Source: Camelus bactrianus (lineage: Eukaryota; Chordata; Mammalia; Artiodactyla; Camelidae). Taken from it: a DNA stretch of 64,000 bases. Shown piece by piece: positions 50,701 through 64,000 of the stretch (position 1 is the stretch's first letter; each line of letters begins with the position of its first letter). The notes under the pieces are model-generated. The model was given only the letters and a program-made list of their open reading frames with translations. It did no database searches and was not told where the DNA came from. The position numbers and the translations under genes are program-made. Where the stretch lies: positions 81,225,816-81,289,815 of the forward strand of contig NC_133546.1 in the NCBI RefSeq assembly GCF_048773025.1. The letters are read 5' to 3'.

Positions 50701-52989
50701 TGTCCCAATGTTACCAGTTCTTCCCAGAGCTTCTCTGTCTACAGAAACACCAGTGGAAGCATATGTATGGATGTCATACTTCAGGGCCTGCTGGGATGAT
50801 CCCGCAGACAGACCTATGTGTCCTCGGTGCATTACCCTATCAGTACCATCCAAAATGTAGCATCTGCATTTGGGTGATAATGCTGTAAGAAATGCTTCAT
50901 CTTCTCATGCTGTGGACTTTGACCACTCTTCCTAGTTCTCTCATTCTTGAGTTATGGGTTCACGAAGGCAACCACAGAGCTGTTCTGCATCGTCTGCCTC
51001 AAACCAGAGGGTAATCACAATCCAGGTTATGAATGTAGCAGATCCTAAATCTTTTAATACTGATTTCAAACCCAACGCCCCCAGGAACCCTCAGTCCAGA
51101 TGCATGATACCTCTGATTGAGCCCCACACGTGCTCTATTGGCAAAATATCAAATTGGACCCTGGTCCTGCAGATGCAGTGGATGTGGCCATAGGACATTT
51201 CGATAAACTCAACCTCACGCGCCAGTGCGGTTGCTGTCTCACTGAGTTTACAGTTCTCTTTGCTCTGTTGAAAGTACCCACCAAAACCCACAACGCACTC
51301 TAGATCCCTGAGTTGTGCGAGAGCCATCATCTGTAGCCCTACCCCGCTTTTTCCGCTGCCTCTGCTAGCTCAGATTTGGCAGCTCGGATCTTGGTCTCAG
51401 ATTCAATTGTGGGGATATTTTGAGCTGATTTCTTTGAGTTCTGTCAGCCAAGCATCTGCTGTGCACTCTGCTAATACTCAGCGCATCACCTTCAATCCCA
51501 TGCCTGCTGCCCGCTTGAGAGTGTGCTTCCAAGTAAAACAGAGTTTCACCTTTGATGCTCCATTACCAGAGGTCAGATCCTGCACTGGTTTCCATTCTCT
51601 ACTTTGCCTTTTCCTGCTTCCGGTTTTTCTGAGGCCTCATCCTGTCTTTGGAAGTAACAGACCACTCTTCGTGAAGTGTCCTTGCCAAGGGCTGGGTGAG
51701 TGTGTGTTTACAATGTTTTGTGTATGGTAGCTAGTGAGAGCAGTTTGCACTGGTTCTCTTCTTACTGGGCATCGAGAAATCAACACTTTTCACAAATAAT
51801 TCACAGAAATTGGATATTTGTTTCGTTCCGTTTTTTTACAGCCATCGTCGGAGGGATTTTCCGAAGACTCCAGCATTGACCTTATGTTGACAAGGCAGTT
51901 GCAGTCTTTAAGAAAGTTAACAGTATCAATTTATATGTTTTGGGATTTATATGAAAATGAATTTAGTTTTTGAAAATTACCAAATCAACCTAGAAGCCAG
52001 ACTTGACAATTTCTGTAAGAATTTGTCAGCTCTAAGGAAAAACAGACAGTCTCAATGTAAAATAGCATTCCAAAAGTTTGAAGGGGACATGCCAACTCTT
52101 TTCTCTTGAAGCCTCCAACAACAAAAGGAAGAATGAAGTAACTATTGGAAGCATGAAATAACCCCCATTCTGGGTTTCCCTTGTGCACCTGGTGCCCTTT
52201 ACTCCCAATGACTCATACTAGGCAATGTTGGCATTTCAAGGGGTAACATTCCTCTCTAGGAGTATACAAGTAAACCTAAACAGAATATATACATTTTGGC
52301 TTGATTCCAAAAGCACCTAGAGGCATTTAACTATGAGAATCCTGCTGCAGCTATGCTAGGCTATTGAGAACCAGGTGCTCTTCTATCAGTGCTGAGAAGG
52401 CTTAATCATCCGATCATGTTGGGTAAAGCAATTTAACACAACCAAGTCTGCACCTCCAAGATGTAGTGCACCCGGGGCTTGACGGAAGTGAATGACTGTC
52501 CACATAAAGTGTGTCTTTAATGTGTTTGGCGAATTTTACAGTTCAGTTCACTATCTGACTTCTAATATTTCCTGTACTGTCTTGAAAAACTGAGGCCTAA
52601 TACATATTCAAGTTCATTCAAAGATTCCCCTCACTTCCCACCCTCCTTTCTGCCCAAAGAATACATAAAACCAGCATTTCCTGAATCTAAGGGAAGGTCA
52701 TCATTCCTTTGTGTGAGTTAAGTATTCAATTAATATATATTTTAGTCGAGAGTATTTCACCTTTAAGGAGTTCACTGTTGTTCACCGAGTGTGAAGGAGG
52801 AGGAACTCTGATTCTAGTAGGGGCTTGCTCTCCTCCTACTGGATTTTTTGCAGCTCAGGTTCTGATCATTTGAAATGGATGCCTGAGTGGAGTGGAGGGA
52901 AGAGCATGTGATTGATAGCTAGGCACAAACGTGGGAATAGGCTTCCCTGGGCTTGGTGCATTTCGGTCTGAATGATTCGTAAAAGCCCC
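47725..52989. repeat. Macrosatellite unit J (5265 bp)
   Basis: Differs from unit I, among the sites tracked, only by T at 52790 (CGAGTGTG). Confidence 0.95.
49390..50251 (-). mobile_element. LINE-1 ORF1 fossil in unit J
   Basis: Same as in unit D; 88-codon frame at 50070-49804. Confidence 0.85.
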
Positions 52990-55900
52990 TTGGGATGTGT
53001 GGATTCTCACGACCTCTTCCAAGAACATGAGCGCTTTTATCATCTCTGCCATCTCTTCTATTTTAGACGTCAGGAATCTTGGACCCGTTCTTGGAGCTGA
53101 GAATCGAGTTACTTTCTCAAGGGCACGTTGACTCTCCTTATGTTTCTGCCAGTATCAGCGAGGTTCAGTAGGTCTCATGACAGTCTTTCGAGCCTGGTAT
53201 GCTCTAGAGATTTCTCCATGCCGATAATCCCCACTGTAGCAGAACAACTTTCATCAATGTGTTCGCACATCTCCTCAATCCATGCAGCCAGTGTTTCTGC
53301 CAGCTTCTCTTCGTGTCTCCCATAAAGTCGACGTCAACACGACTGGGCAAGTCTGAAAATACCTCGGAGCCTCACCAGTAAGCTGATGACAGGCAGATCT
53401 TCCACTGTCTGCCCTTTCAGATTCTGGAAACAGACCCGTGAACTCAGGTCTTTGGGCAGCAGCAGTATCTCGAACTTACTCAGGTTCCCGAACAAAAGAC
53501 CTAAGCCAATCTCCACATAGGGCAGCAGACCCAACATCAAACTGATCCACCCACAGAATTCTGCCCAGTTACCTTGGATCCACCAGCCGCAACAAGCCTC
53601 GTGTTACACACCAACTTTCCACCTGGAATCCAACCGGTAACTGCCATCCCCAGTGATTGATGCATCAAGTCAGTGTTGGGGGTGATGCTGCATTAGACGA
53701 GAGTTTCCTAAGGGAAATGTGATTCTATCCAGAAGGGTCCCATTGTCCTTTTCTCTTCCCTCTTTCCTTTTGTTCAGATCTGTATACACAGTACAAACGG
53801 AGGGAATAGTGTCCATGATTAGTTTATGGATTCACACGTATTTAAACTTTCTAACAGTTCACAGTACACGGAGACCCACTCAAGGAAACTCATGTTTGTG
53901 TAAAATCCATTCACCCAGATTACATATCCGTCTGTTGCTTTCTGCTGAAACACCCACACTTTCAGAACATGGATCCATTTGTTTCATGGGGGCTGAAATT
54001 CCTAGAAATGAAACCAATCCCAACGTGCACTTTCCTGTCTGTCTCTTTTGCTCTTAGTTCAGTTTTGCAGAGCTACTTGTCTTTGTTATAGGCTTATGCC
54101 ATTTCTTCTCTACGTAGGGTAGAATTAGTCATTCATTCATCCTGTTGGAAGACTTCTAAGTCTATATCCCTTTCTATGACCCACTCTGATTCAAAACCGT
54201 CATTTGGTTTGGCTCACGATATGCACTTCTGGATCAGAATCTATGAATAGTAATACACGCGTCTGTTTTCGGAATACAAGATTGTTGAGTACATGGTAAC
54301 AGCGATAATAGGTCGATGCGTGCTGAGTGATCCTTGACATCATTTTGAGTATTTTGTCTTGAATAATCATGGTTGTTTGGTATATGTCAGCCAACTGTTA
54401 CCTTTTGGTGTTTGTTTGTTTGTCTGATTGTTTGTTTTGCAAACACATTAGGCCATGCATCTCTCGTTTTGCGTCAGTAATGTAAGCTGTTCACTTAAGA
54501 TAGTGCTTAAAATCACCTATGATTTCCTGCTACCCTCTCCCATCTTTAAGATTTTGATGTCCTCCTTGCCTTCTTCTTCTTACTTCTTTGCAACTCAGGC
54601 TCTTCTTGCATTTGCAATAATGGTGTTGTTATTTCCATTTCATCTTGCTACTTTTCTACTCAGGGTAGGATTCTCAATTTTTGTTTTAGGATCAGTCTCA
54701 AACTGCTGAATTCTTTTCAGGTTTGCCGGTCAGTGAATTTCCCTAGCTCTGCCGTTGTTATAAACGGTGGTCATTTGGCATAGGCTACCCTAGATTGCAG
54801 CTTTTTCTCATTCAGGATATTTTCTATGTCTTGGCACTCCTCCCCGTGCTGCAAAATTTCTGCCGACATATCAGCTGAAACCCCTCTGGAGGTTCTGTTG
54901 TGACTAAGTTGCTTTCCTCGAGGTGCAATTTACATCACTGGGATGATCATGAAATTTGTTTATTTGAATTCAACTGCTGCTTGTTGGTCTATTTGTATTC
55001 CACCTCTTTTGGACGCTGTGTACTTCCTGAATTCGTATAGATGATACTTTCTTGGCTTTCAGCAAGTTTCATTCTGATTTTTCTACAAATTCCTTTTCAG
55101 AATTTATTATTTTATCTCTTGCTTTTCCATTTGGGATTCCTATGAGTCCTATTCTTACCTGCCTTGTCTTCACCCAGGATTCAACAGTGATGTTAGCGTT
55201 GGTTTGCACTTGCTTTTCTGTGTCTTCTTCTGATCGAGGGATTTCTGTTCCCCTGTCCTCACAGTCATTCACGAGTCCCTCTGCATTATGTAGTCTGCTT
55301 AGGATTGACTTTAGCCCAGTTTGTATCTCATCCATTGAGTTTTCTGATAATATTGGATTCTAATTTAGAGTTTCTCTTCCCCTTTTCTGGTATTCTGCCT
55401 TTTGTGATTCTGAGGCACTGTGGTTCATCAGTGTTTTCCTCACCTCCATTTTCAGAGCTTGCTCTGGTATCGTTTTGCCGTCTAGTTGTTTGAAAGCTTA
55501 TTTTTTGGGCCTTCAATATCTTTGGAACTGAAAATGGTACTTCCTGTTTCTTTTACTATACTTCTTTTACTCTAAAGGTCAGGTACTATCATGTATTTAA
55601 TATAGACTTATAGGGCTTGGTTACGTGCAAACTTTAGACTCTTTGATGTACACAATTCCATGGTATTTCTGTGAGGATAATTTTCCCTAGACCTTGATGC
55701 CATGCCCTGTTCCTGTGTGTGTTGTCTGGTATAACTCTAAATCCTGGTGTAGCCTTTGTTGTAATGAACACACCATACCGCTTCAGTTAGTAGAACTTCA
55801 TTTTTATTACACTCATCTCACAATTCTGAAAGTGCACAGGGCACTTCCTCTAGTGGAAATGAAGCTTCTATAGGTTTTCAGCTCTGCATTCTTCTGTATG

Positions 55901-58254
55901 TCATTTTGAAGTGTCTGCAATACTGCCAACGTAGAGTGCGCTTGTACTTTCTACTGCCACGGGAATGTCCCAATGTTACCAGTTCTTCCCAGAGCTTCTC
56001 TGTCTACAGAAACACCAGTGGAAGCATATGTATGGATGTCATACTTCAGGGCCTGCTGGGATGATCCCGCAGACAGACCTATGTGTCCTCGGTGCATTAC
56101 CCTATCAGTACCATCCAAAATGTAGCATCTGCATTTGGGTGATAATGCTGTAAGAAATGCTTCATCTTCTCATGCTGTGGACTTTGACCACTCTTCCTAG
56201 TTCTCTCATTCTTGAGTTATGGGTTCACGAAGGCAACCACAGAGCTGTTCTGCATCGTCTGCCTCAAACCAGAGGGTAATCACAATCCAGGTTATGAATG
56301 TAGCAGATCCTAAATCTTTTAATACTGATTTCAAACCCAACGCCCCCAGGAACCCTCAGTCCAGATGCATGATACCTCTGATTGAGCCCCACACGTGCTC
56401 TATTGGCAAAATATCAAATTGGACCCTGGTCCTGCAGATGCAGTGGATGTGGCCATAGGACATTTCGATAAACTCAACCTCACGCGCCAGTGCGGTTGCT
56501 GTCTCACTGAGTTTACAGTTCTCTTTGCTCTGTTGAAAGTACCCACCAAAACCCACAACGCACTCTAGATCCCTGAGTTGTGCGAGAGCCATCATCTGTA
56601 GCCCTACCCCGCTTTTTCCGCTGCCTCTGCTAGCTCAGATTTGGCAGCTCGGATCTTGGTCTCAGATTCAATTGTGGGGATATTTTGAGCTGATTTCTTT
56701 GAGTTCTGTCAGCCAAGCATCTGCTGTGCACTCTGCTAATACTCAGCGCATCACCTTCAATCCCATGCCTGCTGCCCGCTTGAGAGTGTGCTTCCAAGTA
56801 AAACAGAGTTTCACCTTTGATGCTCCATTACCAGAGGTCAGATCCTGCACTGGTTTCCATTCTCTACTTTGCCTTTTCCTGCTTCCGGTTTTTCTGAGGC
56901 CTCATCCTGTCTTTGGAAGTAACAGACCACTCTTCGTGAAGTGTCCTTGCCAAGGGCTGGGTGAGTGTGTGTTTACAATGTTTTGTGTATGGTAGCTAGT
57001 GAGAGCAGTTTGCACTGGTTCTCTTCTTACTGGGCATCGAGAAATCAACACTTTTCACAAATAATTCACAGAAATTGGATATTTGTTTCGTTCCGTTTTT
57101 TTACAGCCATCGTCGGAGGGATTTTCCGAAGACTCCAGCATTGACCTTATGTTGACAAGGCAGTTGCAGTCTTTAAGAAAGTTAACAGTATCAATTTATA
57201 TGTTTTGGGATTTATATGAAAATGAATTTAGTTTTTGAAAATTACCAAATCAACCTAGAAGCCAGACTTGACAATTTCTGTAAGAATTTGTCAGCTCTAA
57301 GGAAAAACAGACAGTCTCAATGTAAAATAGCATTCCAAAAGTTTGAAGGGGACATGCCAACTCTTTTCTCTTGAAGCCTCCAACAACAAAAGGAAGAATG
57401 AAGTAACTATTGGAAGCATGAAATAACCCCCATTCTGGGTTTCCCTTGTGCACCTGGTGCCCTTTACTCCCAATGACTCATACTAGGCAATGTTGGCATT
57501 TCAAGGGGTAACATTCCTCTCTAGGAGTATACAAGTAAACCTAAACAGAATATATACATTTTGGCTTGATTCCAAAAGCACCTAGAGGCATTTAACTATG
57601 AGAATCCTGCTGCAGCTATGCTAGGCTATTGAGAACCAGGTGCTCTTCTATCAGTGCTGAGAAGGCTTAATCATCCGATCATGTTGGGTAAAGCAATTTA
57701 ACACAACCAAGTCTGCACCTCCAAGATGTAGTGCACCCGGGGCTTGACGGAAGTGAATGACTGTCCACATAAAGTGTGTCTTTAATGTGTTTGGCGAATT
57801 TTACAGTTCAGTTCACTATCTGACTTCTAATATTTCCTGTACTGTCTTGAAAAACTGAGGCCTAATACATATTCAAGTTCATTCAAAGATTCCCCTCACT
57901 TCCCACCCTCCTTTCTGCCCAAAGAATACATAAAACCAGCATTTCCTGAATCTAAGGGAAGGTCATCATTCCTTTGTGTGAGTTAAGTATTCAATTAATA
58001 TATATTTTAGTCGAGAGTATTTCACCTTTAAGGAGTTCACTGTTGTTCACCGAGTGTGAAGGAGGAGGAACTCTGATTCTAGTAGGGGCTTGCTCTCCTC
58101 CTACTGGATTTTTTGCAGCTCAGGTTCTGATCATTTGAAATGGATGCCTGAGTGGAGTGGAGGGAAGAGCATGTGATTGATAGCTAGGCACAAACGTGGG
58201 AATAGGCTTCCCTGGGCTTGGTGCATTTCGGTCTGAATGATTCGTAAAAGCCCC
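52990..58254. repeat. Macrosatellite unit K (5265 bp)
   Basis: Carries T at 58055 and a private T at 54399 (CTGTTACC instead of CTGTAACC). Confidence 0.95.
54655..55516 (-). mobile_element. LINE-1 ORF1 fossil in unit K
   Basis: Same as in unit D; 88-codon frame at 55335-55069. Confidence 0.85.
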
Positions 58255-61200
58255 TTGGGATGTGTGGATTCTCACGACCTCTTCCAAGAACATGAGCGCT
58301 TTTATCATCTCTGCCATCTCTTCTATTTTAGACGTCAGGAATCTTGGACCCGTTCTTGGAGCTGAGAATCGAGTTACTTTCTCAAGGGCACGTTGACTCT
58401 CCTTATGTTTCTGCCAGTATCAGCGAGGTTCAGTAGGTCTCATGACAGTCTTTCGAGCCTGGTATGCTCTAGAGATTTCTCCATGCCGATAATCCCCACT
58501 GTAGCAGAACAACTTTCATCAATGTGTTCGCACATCTCCTCAATCCATGCAGCCAGTGTTTCTGCCAGCTTCTCTTCGTGTCTCCCATAAAGTCGACGTC
58601 AACACGACTGGGCAAGTCTGAAAATACCTCGGAGCCTCACCAGTAAGCTGATGACAGGCAGATCTTCCACTGTCTGCCCTTTCAGATTCTGGAAACAGAC
58701 CCGTGAACTCAGGTCTTTGGGCAGCAGCAGTATCTCGAACTTACTCAGGTTCCCGAACAAAAGACCTAAGCCAATCTCCACATAGGGCAGCAGACCCAAC
58801 ATCAAACTGATCCACCCACAGAATTCTGCCCAGTTACCTTGGATCCACCAGCCGCAACAAGCCTCGTGTTACACACCAACTTTCCACCTGGAATCCAACC
58901 GGTAACTGCCATCCCCAGTGATTGATGCATCAAGTCAGTGTTGGGGGTGATGCTGCATTAGACGAGAGTTTCCTAAGGGAAATGTGATTCTATCCAGAAG
59001 GGTCCCATTGTCCTTTTCTCTTCCCTCTTTCCTTTTGTTCAGATCTGTATACACAGTACAAACGGAGGGAATAGTGTCCATGATTAGTTTATGGATTCAC
59101 ACGTATTTAAACTTTCTAACAGTTCACAGTACACGGAGACCCACTCAAGGAAACTCATGTTTGTGTAAAATCCATTCACCCAGATTACATATCCGTCTGT
59201 TGCTTTCTGCTGAAACACCCACACTTTCAGAACATGGATCCATTTGTTTCATGGGGGCTGAAATTCCTAGAAATGAAACCAATCCCAACGTGCACTTTCC
59301 TGTCTGTCTCTTTTGCTCTTAGTTCAGTTTTGCAGAGCTACTTGTCTTTGTTATAGGCTTATGCCATTTCTTCTCTACGTAGGGTAGAATTAGTCATTCA
59401 TTCATCCTGTTGGAAGACTTCTAAGTCTATATCCCTTTCTATGACCCACTCTGATTCAAAACCGTCATTTGGTTTGGCTCACGATATGCACTTCTGGATC
59501 AGAATCTATGAATAGTAATACACGCGTCTGTTTTCGGAATACAAGATTGTTGAGTACATGGTAACAGCGATAATAGGTCGATGCGTGCTGAATGATCCTT
59601 GACATCATTTTGAGTATTTTGTCTTGAATAATCATGGTTGTTTGGTATATGTCAGCCAACTGTAACCTTTTGGTGTTTGTTTGTTTGTCTGATTGTTTGT
59701 TTTGCAAACACATTAGGCCATGCATCTCTCGTTTTGCGTCAGTAATGTAAGCTGTTCACTTAAGATAGTGCTTAAAATCACCTATGATTTCCTGCTACCC
59801 TCTCCCATCTTTAAGATTTTGATGTCCTCCTTGCCTTCTTCTTCTTACTTCTTTGCAACTCAGGCTCTTCTTGCATTTGCAATAATGGTGTTGTTATTTC
59901 CATTTCATCTTGCTACTTTTCTACTCAGGGTAGGATTCTCAATTTTTGTTTTAGGATCAGTCTCAAACTGCTGAATTCTTTTCAGGTTTGCCGGTCAGTG
60001 AATTTCCCTAGCTCTGCCGTTGTTATAAACGGTGGTCATTTGGCATAGGCTACCCTAGATTGCAGCTTTTTCTCATTCAGGATATTTTCTATGTCTTGGC
60101 ACTCCTCCCCGTGCTGCAAAATTTCTGCCGACATATCAGCTGAAACCCCTCTGGAGGTTCTGTTGTGACTAAGTTGCTTTCCTCGAGGTGCAATTTACAT
60201 CACTGGGATGATCATGAAATTTGTTTATTTGAATTCAACTGCTGCTTGTTGGTCTATTTGTATTCCACCTCTTTTGGACGCTGTGTACTTCCTGAATTCG
60301 TATAGATGATACTTTCTTGGCTTTCAGCAAGTTTCATTCTGATTTTTCTACAAATTCCTTTTCAGAATTTATTATTTTATCTCTTGCTTTTCCATTTGGG
60401 ATCCCTATGAGTCCTATTCTTACCTGCCTTGTCTTCACCCAGGATTCAACAGTGATGTTAGCGTTGGTTTGCACTTGCTTTTCTGTGTCTTCTTCTGATC
60501 GAGGGATTTCTGTTCCCCTGTCCTCACAGTCATTCACGAGTCCCTCTGCATTATGTAGTCTGCTTAGGATTGACTTTAGCCCAGTTTGTATCTCATCCAT
60601 TGAGTTTTCTGATAATATTGGATTCTAATTTAGAGTTTCTCTTCCCCTTTTCTGGTATTCTGCCTTTTGTGATTCTGAGGCACTGTGGTTCATCAGTGTT
60701 TTCCTCACCTCCGTTTTCAGAGCTTACTCTGGTATCGTTTTGCCGTCTAGTTGTTTGAAAGCTTATTTTTTGGGCCTTCAATATCTTTGGAACTGAAAAT
60801 GGTACTTCCTGTTTCTTTTACTATACTTCTTTTACTCTAAAGGTCAGGTACTATCATGTATTTAATATAGACTTATAGGGCTTGGTTACGTGCAAACTTT
60901 AGACTCTTTGATGTACACAATTCCATGGTATTTCTGTGAGGATAATTTTCCCTAGACCTTGATGCCATGCCCTGTTCCTGTGTGTGTTGTCTGGTATAAC
61001 TCTAAATCCTGGTGTAGCCTTTGTTGTAATGAACACACCATACCGCTTCAGTTAGTAGAACTTCATTTTTATTACACTCATCTCACAATTCTGAAAGTGC
61101 ACAGGGCACTTCCTCTAGTGGAAATGAAGCTTCTATAGGTTTTCAGCTCTGCATTCTTCTGTATGTCATTTTGAAGTGTCTGCAATACTGCCAACGTAGA

Positions 61201-63519
61201 GTGCGCTTGTACTTTCTACTGCCACGGGAATGTCCCAATGTTACCAGTTCTTCCCAGAGCTTCTCTGTCTACAGAAACACCAGTGGAAGCATATGTATGG
61301 ATGTCATACTTCAGGGCCTGCTGGGATGATCCCGCAGACAGACCTATGTGTCCTCGGTGCATTACCCTATCAGTACCATCCAAAATGTAGCATCTGCATT
61401 TGGGTGATAATGCTGTAAGAAATGCTTCATCTTCTCATGCTGTGGACTTTGACCACTCTTCCTAGTTCTCTCATTCTTGAGTTATGGGTTCACGAAGGCA
61501 ACCACAGAGCTGTTCTGCATCGTCTGCCTCAAACCAGAGGGTAATCACAATCCAGGTTATGAATGTAGCAGATCCTAAATCTTTTAATACTGATTTCAAA
61601 CCCAACGCCCCCAGGAACCCTCAGTCCAGATGCATGATACCTCTGATTGAGCCCCACACGTGCTCTATTGGCAAAATATCAAATTGGACCCTGGTCCTGC
61701 AGATGCAGTGGATGTGGCCATAGGACATTTCGATAAACTCAACCTCACGCGCCAGTGCGGTTGCTGTCTCACTGAGTTTACAGTTCTCTTTGCTCTGTTG
61801 AAAGTACCCACCAAAACCCACAACGCACTCTAGATCCCTGAGTTGTGCGAGAGCCATCATCTGTAGCCCTACCCCGCTTTTTCCGCTGCCTCTGCTAGCT
61901 CAGATTTGGCAGCTCGGATCTTGGTCTCAGATTCAATTGTGGGGATATTTTGAGCTGATTTCTTTGAGTTCTGTCAGCCAAGCATCTGCTGTGCACTCTG
62001 CTAATACTCAGCGCATCACCTTCAATCCCATGCCTGCTGCCCGCTTGAGAGTGTGCTTCCAAGTAAAACAGAGTTTCACCTTTGATGCTCCATTACCAGA
62101 GGTCAGATCCTGCACTGGTTTCCATTCTCTACTTTGCCTTTTCCTGCTTCCGGTTTTTCTGAGGCCTCATCCTGTCTTTGGAAGTAACAGACCACTCTTC
62201 GTGAAGTGTCCTTGCCAAGGGCTGGGTGAGTGTGTGTTTACAATGTTTTGTGTATGGTAGCTAGTGAGAGCAGTTTGCACTGGTTCTCTTCTTACTGGGC
62301 ATCGAGAAATCAACACTTTTCACAAATAATTCACAGAAATTGGATATTTGTTTCGTTCCGTTTTTTTACAGCCATCGTCGGAGGGATTTTCCGAAGACTC
62401 CAGCATTGACCTTATGTTGACAAGGCAGTTGCAGTCTTTAAGAAAGTTAACAGTATCAATTTATATGTTTTGGGATTTATATGAAAATGAATTTAGTTTT
62501 TGAAAATTACCAAATCAACCTAGAAGCCAGACTTGACAATTTCTGTAAGAATTTGTCAGCTCTAAGGAAAAACAGACAGTCTCAATGTAAAATAGCATTC
62601 CAAAAGTTTGAAGGGGACATGCCAACTCTTTTCTCTTGAAGCCTCCAACAACAAAAGGAAGAATGAAGTAACTATTGGAAGCATGAAATAACCCCCATTC
62701 TGGGTTTCCCTTGTGCACCTGGTGCCCTTTACTCCCAATGACTCATACTAGGCAATGTTGGCATTTCAAGGGGTAACATTCCTCTCTAGGAGTATACAAG
62801 TAAACCTAAACAGAATATATACATTTTGGCTTGATTCCAAAAGCACCTAGAGGCATTTAACTATGAGAATCCTGCTGCAGCTATGCTAGGCTATTGAGAA
62901 CCAGGTGCTCTTCTATCAGTGCTGAGAAGGCTTAATCATCCGATCATGTTGGGTAAAGCAATTTAACACAACCAAGTCTGCACCTCCAAGATGTAGTGCA
63001 CCCGGGGCTTGACGGAAGTGAATGACTGTCCACATAAAGTGTGTCTTTAATGTGTTTGGCGAATTTTACAGTTCAGTTCACTATCTGACTTCTAATATTT
63101 CCTGTACTGTCTTGAAAAACTGAGGCCTAATACATATTCAAGTTCATTCAAAGATTCCCCTCACTTCCCACCCTCCTTTCTGCCCAAAGAATACATAAAA
63201 CCAGCATTTCCTGAATCTAAGGGAAGGTCATCATTCCTTTGTGTGAGTTAAGTATTCAATTAATATATATTTTAGTCGAGAGTATTTCACCTTTAAGGAG
63301 TTCACTGTTGTTCACCGAGTGTGAAGGAGGAGGAACTCTGATTCTAGTAGGGGCTTGCTCTCCTCCTACTGGATTTTTTGCAGCTCAGGTTCTGATCATT
63401 TGAAATGGATGCCTGAGTGGAGTGGAGGGAAGAGCATGTGATTGATAGCTAGGCACAAACGTGGGAATAGGCTTCCCTGGGCTTGGTGCATTTCGGTCTG
63501 AATGATTCGTAAAAGCCCC
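58255..63519. repeat. Macrosatellite unit L (5265 bp)
   Basis: The most variant of the inner units: A at 59592 (an allele otherwise seen only in the diverged units B and C), private C at 60403, private G at 60713, private A at 60726, and the shared T at 63320. Confidence 0.95.
59920..60781 (-). mobile_element. LINE-1 ORF1 fossil in unit L
   Basis: Same frame as unit D at 60600-60334. Three private changes fall inside the fossil (60403, 60713, 60726). The one at 60403 is silent in the L1 frame; the other two lie upstream, in the N-terminal part. Confidence 0.85.
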
Positions 63520-64000
63520 TTGGGATGTGTGGATTCTCACGACCTCTTCCAAGAACATGAGCGCTTTTATCATCTCTGCCATCTCTTCTATTTTAGACGT
63601 CAGGAATCTTGGACCCGTTCTTGGAGCTGAGAATCGAGTTACTTTCTCAAGGGCACGTTGACTCTCCTTATGTTTCTGCCAGTATCAGCGAGGTTCAGTA
63701 GGTCTCATGACAGTCTTTCGAGCCTGGTATGCTCTAGAGATTTCTCCATGCCGATAATCCCCACTGTAGCAGAACAACTTTCATCAATGTGTTCGCACAT
63801 CTCCTCAATCCATGCAGCCAGTGTTTCTGCCAGCTTCTCTTCGTGTCTCCCATAAAGTCGACGTCAACACGACTGGGCAAGTCTGAAAATACCTCGGAGC
63901 CTCACCAGTAAGCTGATGACAGGCAGATCTTCCACTGTCTGCCCTTTCAGATTCTGGAAACAGACCCGTGAACTCAGGTCTTTGGGCAGCAGCAGTATCT
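63520..64000. repeat. Macrosatellite unit M (first 481 bp, cut by window end)
   Basis: Matches the first 481 bp of the inner units with no difference noticed. The array therefore extends to the right of the window by an unknown number of units. Confidence 0.95.

Larger units (their letters stand above)
331..64000. repeat. Subtelomeric macrosatellite array, about 5265-bp unit
   Basis: The whole non-telomeric window is one direct tandem array. Landmarks recur at fixed spacing: for example the stretch that begins at 2398 recurs at 7666, 12932, 18197, 23462, 28727 and so on to 60317. Spacing is 5268, then 5266, then exactly 5265 for every later step. There are twelve full units and a thirteenth cut by the window end. 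No inversion, foreign insertion or unit-size jump is seen. The array is not made of visible smaller tandem monomers, so each unit is a complex sequence amplified as a block, in the manner of D4Z4-type macrosatellites (analogy of organisation only, not sequence). Confidence 0.97.

Noticed and set aside
331-64000. A large family of paralogous short genes, suggested by dozens of recurring identical reading frames
   Set aside because: All spacing equals the macrosatellite period and spacer and frames are equally conserved in the inner units, so the frames are carried along by unit amplification.
16135-64000. A CRISPR-like or rDNA-like array
   Set aside because: The repeated block is 5265 bp with no unique spacers, and no rRNA sequence is visible.

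Overview
The window is the end of a chromosome. Positions 1-330 are an uninterrupted (CCCTAA)n tract, read here on the C-rich strand as expected when a chromosome is written inward from its left tip. Everything after it, 331-64000, is one head-to-tail array of a long macrosatellite unit of about 5.27 kb. There are twelve complete units plus a 481-bp start of a thirteenth, so the array continues past the window. The vertebrate-type telomere together with LINE-1 ORF1-like sequence inside every unit points to a mammal, probably placental. I cannot name the species from sequence alone.

Layout, with the unit phased at the telomere junction: A 331-5602, B 5603-10868, C 10869-16134, then D 16135, E 21400, F 26665, G 31930, H 37195, I 42460, J 47725, K 52990 and L 58255 (each exactly 5265 bp), and partial M from 63520. 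Units A, B and the first third of C differ from the rest by a few percent and have slightly different lengths (5272, 5266, 5266). From about 12.1-12.4 kb, inside unit C, the array becomes almost uniform, with only a handful of single-base variants per unit. These variants are distributed in mutually incompatible patterns, as expected from exchange between units.

Each unit carries, on the minus strand (pointing toward the telomere): a decayed LINE-1 ORF1 fragment with coiled-coil/RRM part and C-terminal-domain part; two coding-like stretches that I cannot assign to a family; and AT-rich spacer with a short GTTT microsatellite. I see no intact protein gene, no rRNA or tRNA gene and no CRISPR. 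The many short reading frames recur because the unit recurs. The region looks like a subtelomeric macrosatellite homogenised by unequal exchange or conversion, with older, less homogenised copies next to the telomere cap. The most notable observations are the sharp homogenisation boundary inside unit C, a patch of the outermost unit that matches the inner units much better than its surroundings do, and the shared orientation of all coding-like remnants toward the telomere, which is the direction TERRA-type transcripts would take.
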